A stretch of DNA of 64,000 nucleotides, taken from contig NZ_LT906482.1 of the NCBI RefSeq assembly GCF_900187105.1, positions 806,001 through 870,000 of the forward strand, written 5' to 3'. This stretch comes from Eikenella corrodens. Its GTDB lineage: Bacteria > Pseudomonadota > Gammaproteobacteria > Burkholderiales > Neisseriaceae. The translations under genes were made by a program, and so were the position numbers. The notes under the pieces were generated by a model that did no database searches, had not been told where the DNA came from, and saw nothing but the letters and a program-made list of their open reading frames with translations. This document shows positions 55,417 to 63,644 of the stretch, in pieces (the stretch's first letter is position 1; the number at the start of each line of letters is the position of its first letter).

Positions 55417-55797
55417 ATGTTGAATAATCAGGATTTAATGGCACGCGGCTTGGCAAAGCTGAACGAAATCGACGGCGAACAGGGCGACAAGGTGATGCAG
55501 GCGTTGGCGGATATTTCGCCTGATTTGGGCAAATACATCATCGGTTTCGCATTCGGCGAGATTTACCAACGCCCGCAGCTTGATGTGCGGCAGCGCGAGC
55601 TGGTAACGCTGGCGGCTCTGGCGGCGCAGGGCGGCTGTGAAAACCAGTTGCGCGTGCATATCCATGCTTCGCTGAACGTGGGGCTGACGCGCGATGAAAT
55701 TGTGGAGGCGTTTATCCAATGTATCCCGTATTTGGGTTTTCCGAAGGTGCTGAATGCGGTGTTTGTGGCGAAGGAGGTGTTTGCGTCGGCGGAGTGA
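55417..55797 (+). CDS. Carboxymuconolactone decarboxylase (CMD) family protein
   Basis: 126 residues with the PcaC-like pattern RQRELVTLAALAAQGGCENQLRVHIHASLNVGLTRDEIVEAFIQCIPYLGFPKVLNA. The AhpD-type CxxC pair is absent (single Cys), so a peroxidase role is unlikely; the enzyme activity is unknown. Divergent MerR gene upstream suggests inducible expression, as in many MerR-CMD pairs. Confidence 0.87.
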   Translation: MLNNQDLMARGLAKLNEIDGEQGDKVMQALADISPDLGKYIIGFAFGEIYQRPQLDVRQRELVTLAALAAQGGCENQLRVHIHASLNVGLTRDEIVEAFIQCIPYLGFPKVLNAVFVAKEVFASAE

Positions 55798-55876
55798 TGC
55801 AGGCTGCCTGAAACCTAAAAAGGCTACCTGAAAGCGCAGCTTCAACGAAGTTAAAACGGAGTTTCTGCGAAACGAA

Positions 55877-55916
55877 AAGCAGCCTGCACATCCACAAAAC
55901 AAAGTGCAGGCTGCTT
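55877..55916. terminator. Inverted AAGCAGCCTGCA pair (Kingella-type DUS)
   Basis: Copies at 55877-55888 and 55905-55916 followed by TTTTTG, directly before the stop of the minus-strand gene at 55926. The composite repeat and an eikDUS (about 55819) lie just upstream. Confidence 0.78.
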
Positions 55917-55925
55917 TTTGCGTGT

Positions 55926-56291
55926 TCAGGCGGCCGGGAAACGCTTGGCCGCCACTTCCAGCATTTTCCATTCGCCACCGCTGCCGTGGTAGGTTTCGGC
56001 ATCAATTTCGAACACGGCGTTGCAGTGCGTGCATTGGAAATAGTGGGTCAGGAAATCGTACCAGCCGTGCAGGCGGCGGTTACCCTGCGGGTCGGTATCG
56101 ATGACGTAGCCGCTGCGGGCGAAGGTTTGAACATAGTCGGGGCTGATGCGCCGGACTTTGGCGTAGGCGAGGGTGATGTCTGCCAGCGTGCCGTCTGCCA
56201 GGCGGTCGGCGGCGCGCAGCAGTATTTTCGACAGTTTTTGCGGGGTTTTGATGCGGACGGTGGGATGCAGGTCGGCGCAGTAATCGCACAT
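55926..56291 (-). CDS. Small cysteine-containing protein, possible immunity protein
   Basis: 121 residues, cytosolic, starting MCDYCADLHPTVRIKTPQKL and ending with a CTHCNAVFEIDAETYHGSGGEWKML segment; two CxxC pairs (Cys2/Cys5 and Cys91-94 region) may bind zinc. Composition and size, and the neighbour resembling Imm63, suggest an immunity protein of a polymorphic-toxin system, but I do not recognise the family. No toxin gene is visible nearby. Confidence 0.6.
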   Translation of the reverse strand: MCDYCADLHPTVRIKTPQKLSKILLRAADRLADGTLADITLAYAKVRRISPDYVQTFARSGYVIDTDPQGNRRLHGWYDFLTHYFQCTHCNAVFEIDAETYHGSGGEWKMLEVAAKRFPAA

Positions 56292-56374
56292 GGTTCGGGC
56301 CTTTCGTTGGGAACATGGGGTGCAGGCTGCTTTTTAGCTCCGCAGAAACTCGGCTTCCTTCGGAAACTTCGTTT

Positions 56375-56839
56375 TCAGGCTGCACCGTCGCGATAGGGGT
56401 GTTGCTGCAAGATGGTGTCTATTTCCGCTTTGCGCCATGCGGCGTAATCGGGGTGGATAGCGGCCAAAAGTTCGAGTTGTTTGGCAAACAGGATGCGGCG
56501 GAAGTCTTGGTCGGGCTGGCGGTGGTCCAGTTCGTATTGTCCGGCGATATAGTGGGTGATGTCTTGCAGCGGGTAATACAGGAAGCGGTGCAGGTCGGCA
56601 GCGCCTTCGTCGCAGTAAATTGTGCCGCGTTCGGCGGTGATGTAGCGGTATGGGGCGTGCGGGTCGTAATCGCGGTAGGTGATGGTGGTGCCGTCTGAAA
56701 AGGCTTCGGTGGTGCTGTCGGCGAAATAGAGCCAGTTCAGGCAGTCGTCGGGCAGCCCCGCGCGGCGCACGGCGACGAGGAGTGTATCGCAAACTTGGCG
56801 GATTTTTTGGCGCAGGATGGCGAGGGATTCGGCAGACAT
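56375..56839 (-). CDS. Imm63-like immunity protein (tentative)
   Basis: 154 residues, acidic, without signal or membrane segments. The end HYIAGQYELDHRQPDQDFRRILFAKQLELLAAIHPDYAAWRKAEIDTILQQHPYRD strongly recalls the C-terminal part of the immunity-protein-63 family, found beside polymorphic toxins. GGAGAA lies just before the ATG. Lies 83 bases upstream of the possible second immunity gene on the same strand. No toxin or tip fragment is seen, so it would be an orphan immunity gene. Confidence 0.6.
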   Translation of the reverse strand: MSAESLAILRQKIRQVCDTLLVAVRRAGLPDDCLNWLYFADSTTEAFSDGTTITYRDYDPHAPYRYITAERGTIYCDEGAADLHRFLYYPLQDITHYIAGQYELDHRQPDQDFRRILFAKQLELLAAIHPDYAAWRKAEIDTILQQHPYRDGAA

Positions 56840-57029
56840 GATGTTCTCCTTGCGGGTTTGTGGGGTGTAGGCTTCAGGTTCTTCCCCGTCGGTTCAAAAT
56901 GGCCGTTTCGTTGAAATAGAGTTTGGCGGTGGTTTTCTGTATGGGGGATTCTTTGACGGGATTGGGACAGGCTGCGCTTGATTGGTGAAGTGCAGGCTGC
57001 TTTTCAGTTTTCAGACGGCTTTTTCTATT

Positions 57030-57656
57030 CTATCCCGCCATCACCCGAAACGTCAGATTAATCCGCGGCTCTTGGATGCGGGTGCTTTTCAGGATTGTGT
57101 GCAGCCAGTGTTTCTGCGTTTCGCCGTGCATGACGATGAGCTGACCGTGTTCCAGCCACATTTCGCGTTTTTCCTTGCTTTCTTTGTGTTTGAAGGCGAA
57201 TTTGCGCGCTGCGCCGAGGCTGAGGGAGGCGATGGCGCTGTCTTCGGCCAGCCCCTGCCCTTCGTCGCTGTGCCATGCCATGCCTTCGTTGCCGTTGTTG
57301 TAGCGGTTGAGCAGGCAGGAGTTGAAGCGGGTGGGGCAGATGCCGGCGATGGCGGCTTCCACGCGGTTTTTGAGTTCGGGCAAGACGCCACCCCACGGCA
57401 GGGCGATACGGTTTGCGCCGGAATAGCCGTAGTTGTAGGACGTGTCGCCGTACCACGCGACTTCGCGGACGGTGATGATGTGTTTGCCGTATATCACGGC
57501 TTCGTCGTGCCGCCAGGGAATATCACGCTGCAAAATTTCAAAATAACGGTCAGCTTCGGCGGCGGTGAAAATTCGTCCGAAATCGCTGACGATGCCGTCG
57601 TAGGGCAGAAGGTTGGCGTGCGGGTTGGCGGTTTCGGGGAAGAGGTCAAGCGTCAT
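57030..57656 (-). CDS. AlkB-like 2-oxoglutarate/Fe(II) dioxygenase
   Basis: Oxidative demethylase for alkylated DNA or RNA bases (1meA, 3meC) by family. 208 residues with Fe ligands His129, Asp131 (GMAWHSDEGQG) and His186 (KHWLHTI), and 2-oxoglutarate Arg residues 198 and 204 (RINLTFR). Resembles the AlkB group with the N-terminal WYGDTSYNYGYSG motif (like human ALKBH2/3). The start at 57656 overlaps the 3' end of the Ada-like gene by 11 bases, giving an ada-alkB style repair operon. Confidence 0.92.
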   Translation of the reverse strand: MTLDLFPETANPHANLLPYDGIVSDFGRIFTAAEADRYFEILQRDIPWRHDEAVIYGKHIITVREVAWYGDTSYNYGYSGANRIALPWGGVLPELKNRVEAAIAGICPTRFNSCLLNRYNNGNEGMAWHSDEGQGLAEDSAIASLSLGAARKFAFKHKESKEKREMWLEHGQLIVMHGETQKHWLHTILKSTRIQEPRINLTFRVMAG

Positions 57657-58500
57657 CAGCGTCTCCCAATTCGTGAGCCAATATCGCCATTTTGCGCCCG
57701 CGTTGCCAGCGGTAGCCGCCGATGATGCCGCTTTCGCGGATGACGCGGTGACAGGGGATGAGTAATGCAACGGGATTCTGCCCGATGGCCATCCCAACGG
57801 CTCGCGCGGCGTTGGGCGAACCGACGGCCTGCGCCACTGTGCCGTAGCTTTGCAGGCTGCCTGCGGGAATATCGAGCAGCGCCTGCCAGACTTTGAGCTG
57901 GAAGGGCGTGCCTTTGATGTGCAGGGTAATGCGGCCGCACCGGGTGCGGAAGATATCGGCGGCTCGGCGGTGGAACGCGGTTTCCTGCCCGATTAGGCGG
58001 GCGTTCGGATATTCGGCGCGCAATTCGTTCAGGGCGGCTGAAGGGTCGTCTGAAAAACGCATGAAGCAGATGCCTTTGTCTGTTGCTGCTGCCAACAGGT
58101 CGCCGAAGAGGCCGGGAATCAGGGTGTAATGGATTTGCAGGCCTGCGCCACCGTTTTTGTCTTCGCCCGGTGTCATTTTTTCGATGTTTATAAACAAATC
58201 GTGCAGCCGTCCCGTGCCGCTCAATCCGCCGCTGTGCGCCGCTTCCGCCACGCTTTCGCTATTTTTCAGGGCGGCCTTGGCGCGGCTGATGCTGATGTGT
58301 TGCAGCATTTTTTTCGGGCTGATGCCCGCCCATGCGGAAAATTCACGCTGCAAGTGTTCGGGTCTGACGTGCACTGCTGCCGCCACCTGCGCCAAATCGG
58401 GCTGCTCGGCGGCATGGTCGTAAAGGTATTCGATGGCGCGGGCAATGCGCGTGAATTGGCGGGTTTGATTCGGGGACATGGAGTTGTTTTGAAGTTTCAT
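57646..58500 (-). CDS. Ada-like protein: AraC-type HTH fused to O6-methylguanine-DNA methyltransferase
   Basis: 284 residues. An AraC-type HTH (about 12-110, IARAIEYLYDHAAEQPDLAQVAAAVHVRPEHLQREFSAWAGISPKKMLQ) is joined to a methyltransferase domain with acceptor Cys250 in the PCHRV motif and the Asn/Arg segment GSPNAARAVGMAIGQNP. The N-terminal Ada zinc domain that senses phosphotriesters in E. coli Ada is missing, so how it would be switched on as a regulator is unclear. Start at 58500 or 58479. Overlaps alkB downstream. Confidence 0.92.
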   Translation of the reverse strand: MKLQNNSMSPNQTRQFTRIARAIEYLYDHAAEQPDLAQVAAAVHVRPEHLQREFSAWAGISPKKMLQHISISRAKAALKNSESVAEAAHSGGLSGTGRLHDLFINIEKMTPGEDKNGGAGLQIHYTLIPGLFGDLLAAATDKGICFMRFSDDPSAALNELRAEYPNARLIGQETAFHRRAADIFRTRCGRITLHIKGTPFQLKVWQALLDIPAGSLQSYGTVAQAVGSPNAARAVGMAIGQNPVALLIPCHRVIRESGIIGGYRWQRGRKMAILAHELGDADDA

Positions 58501-58573
58501 GGCATTAGGATACGCACAAAGCGGGCGGGGGGGGCGACCCGATTGTTGATGGGGTTGCGGTTCGGGCATAAAA

Positions 58574-58613
58574 AAGCAGCCTGCACATTCACAACACAAA
58601 GTGCAGGCTGCTT
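58574..58613. terminator. Inverted AAGCAGCCTGCA pair
   Basis: Copies at 58574-58585 and 58602-58613, immediately followed by CAGACGG, between the Ada-like and ICMT-like genes. Confidence 0.75.
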
Positions 58614-58667
58614 TTCAGACGGTCTTGAGTTACAACAGCGTCAGTTTGCCCAGCTTGGCTTCCGCTT

Positions 58668-59126
58668 TTATAACCAACGGCGAACGCGCCGACAGTAAGA
58701 CTCGTACTCTGCACCGAAATTTTGTGCCAAGACGCGTTCTTCGGGCATGATTTGAAAGCGTGTCATATAGGCAACAAATGCAGCCAAAAACAACCACGGC
58801 AGTGGGTGAGCCAAATAGCCCGCCCATGCAACCAGCCAGCAGCCCATGCCCGCATACATCGGGTTGCGGCTGAAACGGAACACGCCGTCTGAAACAAAGT
58901 GTTCGGTTTGTTCGGGGTTGAACGGGCTGACGGTCGTGCGCACACGGCGAAACGCCCACATACCCAATACGCCCAACGCCGTCCCAAACACCAGCAAAAC
59001 AACCGACAGCAATATAGGAAAGCGCGGCAATATGCCGGCTAACGCCGACACTTGGGCAGAGATGTACATCAACAACGCACAAATAAAACATATCGCCGGC
59101 GGCGGAATTTTGGTTTCTAAATTCAT
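58668..59126 (-). CDS. Isoprenylcysteine carboxyl methyltransferase-like membrane protein
   Basis: 152 residues with four hydrophobic segments (about 8-28, 35-55, 95-115 and 115-125) and the C-terminal PEMT/ICMT pattern FVSDGVFRFSRNPMYAGM...PEERVLAQNFGAEYESYCRRVRRWL. Family members in bacteria methylate unknown substrates in the membrane using SAM. No partner gene. Confidence 0.87.
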   Translation of the reverse strand: MNLETKIPPPAICFICALLMYISAQVSALAGILPRFPILLSVVLLVFGTALGVLGMWAFRRVRTTVSPFNPEQTEHFVSDGVFRFSRNPMYAGMGCWLVAWAGYLAHPLPWLFLAAFVAYMTRFQIMPEERVLAQNFGAEYESYCRRVRRWL

Positions 59127-59177
59127 ATTGTTACCTTTATAAAACTGATAGGGCGACGTTTTCAGACGATTCCCAAC

Positions 59178-59471
59178 TTATTCTTCAGTATAAGTCAAAC
59201 CGCTTTTTTCATCACGTTCGGGTGCGTCTTTTCCGTCAAACAGGGCAACTGCCAATCTGACGGCGGCGGTTACGGTGGGGGAAATCATGAAACCGTGGCG
59301 GAAAAGGCCTTTGATTTCAATCAGGCGTTGGGCGCGGCTGTAACGGATTTATGGGTTGTGGTGGTTGAGCGTTGGGTGCAGACCGGTGGCGATTTCGAGA
59401 ATGTCGGCTTCGCCAAAGGCGGGATGGGCGGCATAGAGTGCGTACAAGAGTTCCAACCCGGAACGCAGGTC
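59178..59471 (-). pseudogene. Remnant of a ThiO-like FAD-dependent glycine oxidase
   Basis: A 98-codon fragment of one frame on the minus strand reads DLRSGLELLYALYAAHPAFGEADILEIATGLHPTLNHHNP, then a TAA stop, then IRYSRAQRLIEIKGLFRHGFMISPTVTAAVRLAVALF to its natural end at 59178. This matches the C-terminal part of ThiO/DAO-type oxidases, used in thiamine biosynthesis. The 5' part is cut off at a DUS-like GTCTGAAAG and replaced by a Kingella-type DUS pair. So the gene is both truncated and interrupted. Confidence 0.8.
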
Positions 59472-59486
59472 GTCTGAAAGCAGAAA

Positions 59487-59526
59487 AAGCAGCCTGCACA
59501 TTCACAACACAAAGTGCAGGCTGCTT
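59487..59526. terminator. Inverted AAGCAGCCTGCA pair
   Basis: Copies at 59487-59498 and 59515-59526 followed by TTTTTT, then a GGCCGTCTGAA Neisseria-type copy near 59541. It sits exactly where the thiO remnant loses its 5' part. Confidence 0.78.
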
Positions 59527-59553
59527 TTTTACGCTTTCAGGCCGTCTGAAAAC

Positions 59554-60315
59554 CTATTTTACCGCCGAATTTCCCCCATCCGCAGATATTGCCGCACCCG
59601 TGGTAAAACTGCTCATCGGGCTGACCAAAAATAAAATCGCGGCAGCGATTTCTTCCGGGCGGGCAATGCGTTTGACCGCGTGCAGCCCTTCTGCCCACGC
59701 GCGCTGTTGAGGGTCGGCAGACATCATTTCCGTGTCCGTGCCGCCGGGCAGCAGGGCGTTGGCGCGGATGCCTTGGGCGGCGTAATCGGCGGTAATGCTT
59801 TTGGCCAATGCGGAAAGTGCGGCTTTGGCACAGCCGTATGCACCCATGTTCGGCAGGGCACAACTGGTGCCGACAAAGCTGGACGTGAATACCATCGCAC
59901 CGCCGCCACGTGCCAGCATGGCGGGGATTTGGCTGCGTGCGCCGAGGAAGGCGGCAGTCAGATTGCCGTCCAGCGTAGCCCGCCATTCTTCGGGGGAAAG
60001 CTCCGCCAGAGGCTTGTACGCACCCAGCGTGCCAGCATTGTTGATTGCGATGTCCAAGCCGCCGAACTTTTGCTGCGCCGTGCGGACAACCGTTTCGTGC
60101 GTTTCAGGCAACACCGCATCGCCTGCCACGGTAACCGCCCGTCCGCCGTGTGCACGAATCAGGGCGGCGGTTTCTTCCAATTTGTCGGTACGGCGGGCAC
60201 ACAAAACAACATGGGCACCGTGTTCCGCCAACAGTAACGAAACGGCACGCCCGATGCCTGACGACGCACCTATGACGGCGGCTGTTTTATCTTTTAAATC
60301 CAATAGATTTGACAT
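59554..60315 (-). CDS. SDR family oxidoreductase
   Basis: 253 residues, classical short-chain dehydrogenase: GASSGIGRAV (17-26), NNAG (92-95), Ser145/146, Tyr160 and Lys164 (YGCAK). The Arg pair after strand 2 (CARRTDK) suggests NADP(H). Substrate unknown. The start at 60315 is the first Met of the conserved N-terminus; a longer frame runs through a DUS-type repeat. Confidence 0.88.
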   Translation of the reverse strand: MSNLLDLKDKTAAVIGASSGIGRAVSLLLAEHGAHVVLCARRTDKLEETAALIRAHGGRAVTVAGDAVLPETHETVVRTAQQKFGGLDIAINNAGTLGAYKPLAELSPEEWRATLDGNLTAAFLGARSQIPAMLARGGGAMVFTSSFVGTSCALPNMGAYGCAKAALSALAKSITADYAAQGIRANALLPGGTDTEMMSADPQQRAWAEGLHAVKRIARPEEIAAAILFLVSPMSSFTTGAAISADGGNSAVK

Positions 60316-60414
60316 AGTCTTTTCCCAATATTGCTGTTGAAAACGGCTCAAGTTTAGGGAAAGGCCTAGGTGAAAGCGACCCGATTGTTGATGAGATTGA
60401 AGTACGGACAGAAA

Positions 60415-60454
60415 AAGCAGCCTGCACATTTGGCAAACAAAGTGCAGGCTGCTT
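60415..60454. terminator. Inverted AAGCAGCCTGCA pair
   Basis: Copies at 60415-60426 and 60443-60454 between the EamA and SDR genes, preceded by a GCGACCCGATTGTTGATG segment also found before the pair at 58574. Confidence 0.75.
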
Positions 60455-60500
60455 TTTAGCTTCGCAGAAACTTCTTTTTAACTTCGTTGAAGATCCGCTT

Positions 60501-61358
60501 TCAGCCAGTCTTCCCCACCGCCCGCTGCACCCCGAAAATCGAAGCCAGCACCAGTGCGAAGCCCGCCAGCGATTTTGCGTCCATGCCCTGGCCGAGGAAC
60601 AGCCAGCCCAGCACGAAGGCGCAGACGGGGCTGAGCAATCCCAGCGACGACACGGCGGCGGGCGGCAGTTTGGCGATGCCGTCGAACCACAGTACATAGG
60701 CCAGCACCGCGCCGAACAGGCACAGATACAGGTAGCCGCCTAGGTTGGCCGCGCTTAACGCTTCCAGCGGCGGTTCGGCCAATAAGGGGACGGGCAGCAG
60801 GCACAGTCCGCCGATAAACAGCTGCCAGCCGGTGAACGCCAGCACGGGCAGTGAAGTGCGGCGGTGTTTCGACAAATACACGCCCAAGGCCATCGCCGCC
60901 GCGCCCGCCAGTGCCGCCAAAATGCCCAGCGTGTCATAGCGCGCCTGCGGCGACAGCACCAACAGCGAAATCCCTGCCACGCCCGCCGCCGCCCAGCCCC
61001 AAGCCGCTTTCGGTGGCATGGTTTTGCCGATTAACCAAGTGAACACCAGCACCATCAGCGTCTGCGTGGAACTCAGCACCGCCGCCAAACCGCCCGGCAA
61101 ACGGTACGCCGCCACAAACAGCATGGCCTGAAAAAAGCCGATGTTTAAAAAACCGAGCAGGGCGACAAAGCCCCATTCACCGCGCCGAGGCAGCCTGCGC
61201 GTCCACGCCAGCAGCAACAGCCCGGCCGGCAACACGCGGATAAGCGCGGCGGTGAACGGGCGGTTCGGCGGCAGAAATTCGGTGGTAACGAGATAAGTGC
61301 TGCCCCAAATCACGGGAGCAAGCGCGGTGGAAAGAAGAATGGCGGCGCGGCTTGTCAT
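60501..61358 (-). CDS. EamA/DMT family transporter
   Basis: 285 residues with ten predicted membrane helices in two EamA repeats, opening LLSTALAPVIWGSTYLVTTEFLPPNRPFTAALIRVLPAGLLLL, typical of the YedA/RhaT-like drug/metabolite transporters. Exported substrate unknown, often amino acids or metabolites. Monocistronic, followed by a DUS-type pair. Confidence 0.9.
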   Translation of the reverse strand: MTSRAAILLSTALAPVIWGSTYLVTTEFLPPNRPFTAALIRVLPAGLLLLAWTRRLPRRGEWGFVALLGFLNIGFFQAMLFVAAYRLPGGLAAVLSSTQTLMVLVFTWLIGKTMPPKAAWGWAAAGVAGISLLVLSPQARYDTLGILAALAGAAAMALGVYLSKHRRTSLPVLAFTGWQLFIGGLCLLPVPLLAEPPLEALSAANLGGYLYLCLFGAVLAYVLWFDGIAKLPPAAVSSLGLLSPVCAFVLGWLFLGQGMDAKSLAGFALVLASIFGVQRAVGKTG

Positions 61359-61458
61359 GACGTTGTTCCTGAAGGTTTGGGTTATTTAACTTGAAATCAA
61401 GATAGTTTAAGCCGCTGGATTAAGGGAAAGGTTTTCAGATGACCTTAGGGAATAGCTG

Positions 61459-61498
61459 AAAAAGCAGCCTGCACATTTGTATTAAAATGTACAGGCAC
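61459..61498. repeat. Degenerate Kingella-type DUS pair
   Basis: AAGCAGCCTGCA near 61464 followed by a corrupted complement (TGTACAGGCAC). It lies just 10 bases before the stop of the AT-rich helicase gene, marking the edge between the transferred block and the defence operon. Confidence 0.6.
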
Positions 61499-61511
61499 AG
61501 GTGAGTTAAAG

Positions 61512-63644
61512 TTAAATAGATTTCTTTACATCATTAAGCATTTCTTTCTCAAATATAGTTAAACTCAATTTATCAAAATTCAATATAGATAGATTCTTAA
61601 GAGCAGTATCTAGTGATCCATTTGAATTTAACATATTCTCTAACTTTTCTGCTAAAGGCAGGGGCAACCCGTATTCATCAAGAGCCACTAGGGCTGAATC
61701 TGTAAATAAGCTTTCTACTTGCGCACAAAAGAAAGAATAGTCTGCCTGGGCAACTCCTAATCTTTCAGCGACTGCATTTTGTATTCTACAAACAGCCATA
61801 GCCAACCTAGGAAAATGAAATTGTGCCCATTGTCTAATGAAACTCAGCGTATTTTCTACAGCTTCATCAGGTTCTTTCTCTTGAGTTATTTCATTCGATA
61901 TAATTTCCTTAATTTCATTATTTCTTAATTGATTTATTTTAAAAGCTAATTGGCGGCCAGATGATACCTTATGAAATTTTTTACCTTTAAGAAAATACTT
62001 CCAGATCAGGCAACACAAATGTTCTAATTGATCATATGTAGGAGTGCTTTTCCAAGCTAAAATTGATAACTCTATCCGGTTTACTATTAAATAATTGGCA
62101 AAATTGATTTGAAGATCTGGATTAATTCCTGAATTGCTGCGTAGAACACTAATATCTAAAATATCCTGATCATAATATTTCTGTATTCGGTTCCAAGACC
62201 GTTCTGTTATATCTGTTTTATCAAGTTGAATAAGAAGAGATTCTTCGGCATTTTCTTCTTGAGAAAATACGGGTATTTCAACAAGAGGAAGTTTCTCTTG
62301 AGGAGGATCATTGAATAAATAGACACGTCCAATAAAATGCTGAAACATTCTTCCGGAACGTCCTCTTATGTTGTTAAAAGTAAAAAAATCAAATTTCTTG
62401 TTTGCAATCTTGTTATCAAAAATAATCACATTTTTTGCTTTTGTATTTACACCCTCAATCAGGGTGGATGTGCAGACTAAAAATGGTAATTTCCCTTCAT
62501 TAAAACCTTTCACACAAAGATGCGCTATCGCTCTTGGAATTTGACCGTGGTGCATTCCAATACCTTTTCTCAAACCTTTCACTAACGTCCAATCAGGATG
62601 ATAATTTTCTGCAACCCAATCGGCAGCATCCGTTAATCCTTCACCAATTTGAGTACAATGGTTAGCAAGTAGTTCAGTAATTTTTCTTGCTTTATTTGGA
62701 GATGAACAGAATATTAAGGTAGAGCCCTGAATGCTATTGCATAAACTTAGTAGTTCATCATTAAATGGATCTTTATTTGATCCAACTCGGATAAGCTCAG
62801 TAACGACAGTTGAATAATTGGTTCGAATAAATTTACACTGCAATCGATCAGGCAGTCCTTCAGGTACATTTTGTATATTTGGTCCTAACAGATAGAATTG
62901 CTTGGACTTCTTATGTAATTTATACAAGGCATGATTCAAAGTCATTGCTCTTTCAGAATCCTCCCTTGGATCTAGCTTATAAAATTCATCTAAAATAAAA
63001 ATATCAAAATTGGGCAAATCGGGAAAGTCGATAGCTCTTTCTTGGGTGAGAATAAATATATTTTTTGATTGTAACTCTTGTGAAGCATGTGTGATAATTT
63101 TGTGATCGCATTTTAATACGGATATTCGTCTTCTCGTTTCGTCGATTAAGGCGATAGTTGGTACAATGATAATGATATTATCAAACTTTTTACTTTCAAT
63201 TAGAGAATCAATTAAGGCACTTTTTCCAAAACTGGTTGGGGCACTTAGTATGATATTTTCTCCATCCATCAAATATTGAAATACTTCAGCCTGTACTCTG
63301 TGGAATACAAAACCTTCATCTTCTATATTTTGGTTGTTATCATCGTTTGCTAACAAAGATGGTCTATGAATTTCTCTTGCTATGGCATCTTTTACAGTAA
63401 TTGTATTCGTATCCAAATAAGGATAAAGACCAAAATGTCGAATTAATCCATTTACTACTTCTATAAATGGACTAAATTCTTCTTTTCGATCCAATACACG
63501 AAGAAGCAATTGCTGTATCTCATTATCTTCAGGATCCTTATTGGCTAAAAAACACATAGACTGTAGAACTAAGAAAGCATCGTCAGGATTTATTTCTCTG
63601 CTATCTTTTAGTTTTATTTCAACTTCATTTTTTGTAAGTATCAT
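61512..63644 (-). CDS. hamB: Hachiman helicase HamB (DEAD/DEAH-type superfamily 2)
   Basis: 710 residues. Helicase core: Walker A SAPTSFGKS (134-142), VPTIALIDE (161-169), motif II DEFYK (219-223), YLLGPN (251-256), GIGMHHGQIPR (361-371), motif V CTSTLIEGVN (391-400) and motif VI RGRSGR (427-432). DEFYK instead of DEAD/DEAH and the pairing with a DUF1837-like gene point to HamB of Hachiman, an ATP-driven DNA-sensing helicase that holds the nuclease HamA inactive. Its start overlaps the upstream gene's stop (ATGA). Base composition is strikingly AT-rich compared with all flanking genes, and no eikDUS occurs in it, so it was acquired horizontally. A restriction-linked helicase is the main alternative. 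Confidence 0.78.
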   Translation of the reverse strand: MILTKNEVEIKLKDSREINPDDAFLVLQSMCFLANKDPEDNEIQQLLLRVLDRKEEFSPFIEVVNGLIRHFGLYPYLDTNTITVKDAIAREIHRPSLLANDDNNQNIEDEGFVFHRVQAEVFQYLMDGENIILSAPTSFGKSALIDSLIESKKFDNIIIIVPTIALIDETRRRISVLKCDHKIITHASQELQSKNIFILTQERAIDFPDLPNFDIFILDEFYKLDPREDSERAMTLNHALYKLHKKSKQFYLLGPNIQNVPEGLPDRLQCKFIRTNYSTVVTELIRVGSNKDPFNDELLSLCNSIQGSTLIFCSSPNKARKITELLANHCTQIGEGLTDAADWVAENYHPDWTLVKGLRKGIGMHHGQIPRAIAHLCVKGFNEGKLPFLVCTSTLIEGVNTKAKNVIIFDNKIANKKFDFFTFNNIRGRSGRMFQHFIGRVYLFNDPPQEKLPLVEIPVFSQEENAEESLLIQLDKTDITERSWNRIQKYYDQDILDISVLRSNSGINPDLQINFANYLIVNRIELSILAWKSTPTYDQLEHLCCLIWKYFLKGKKFHKVSSGRQLAFKINQLRNNEIKEIISNEITQEKEPDEAVENTLSFIRQWAQFHFPRLAMAVCRIQNAVAERLGVAQADYSFFCAQVESLFTDSALVALDEYGLPLPLAEKLENMLNSNGSLDTALKNLSILNFDKLSLTIFEKEMLNDVKKSI

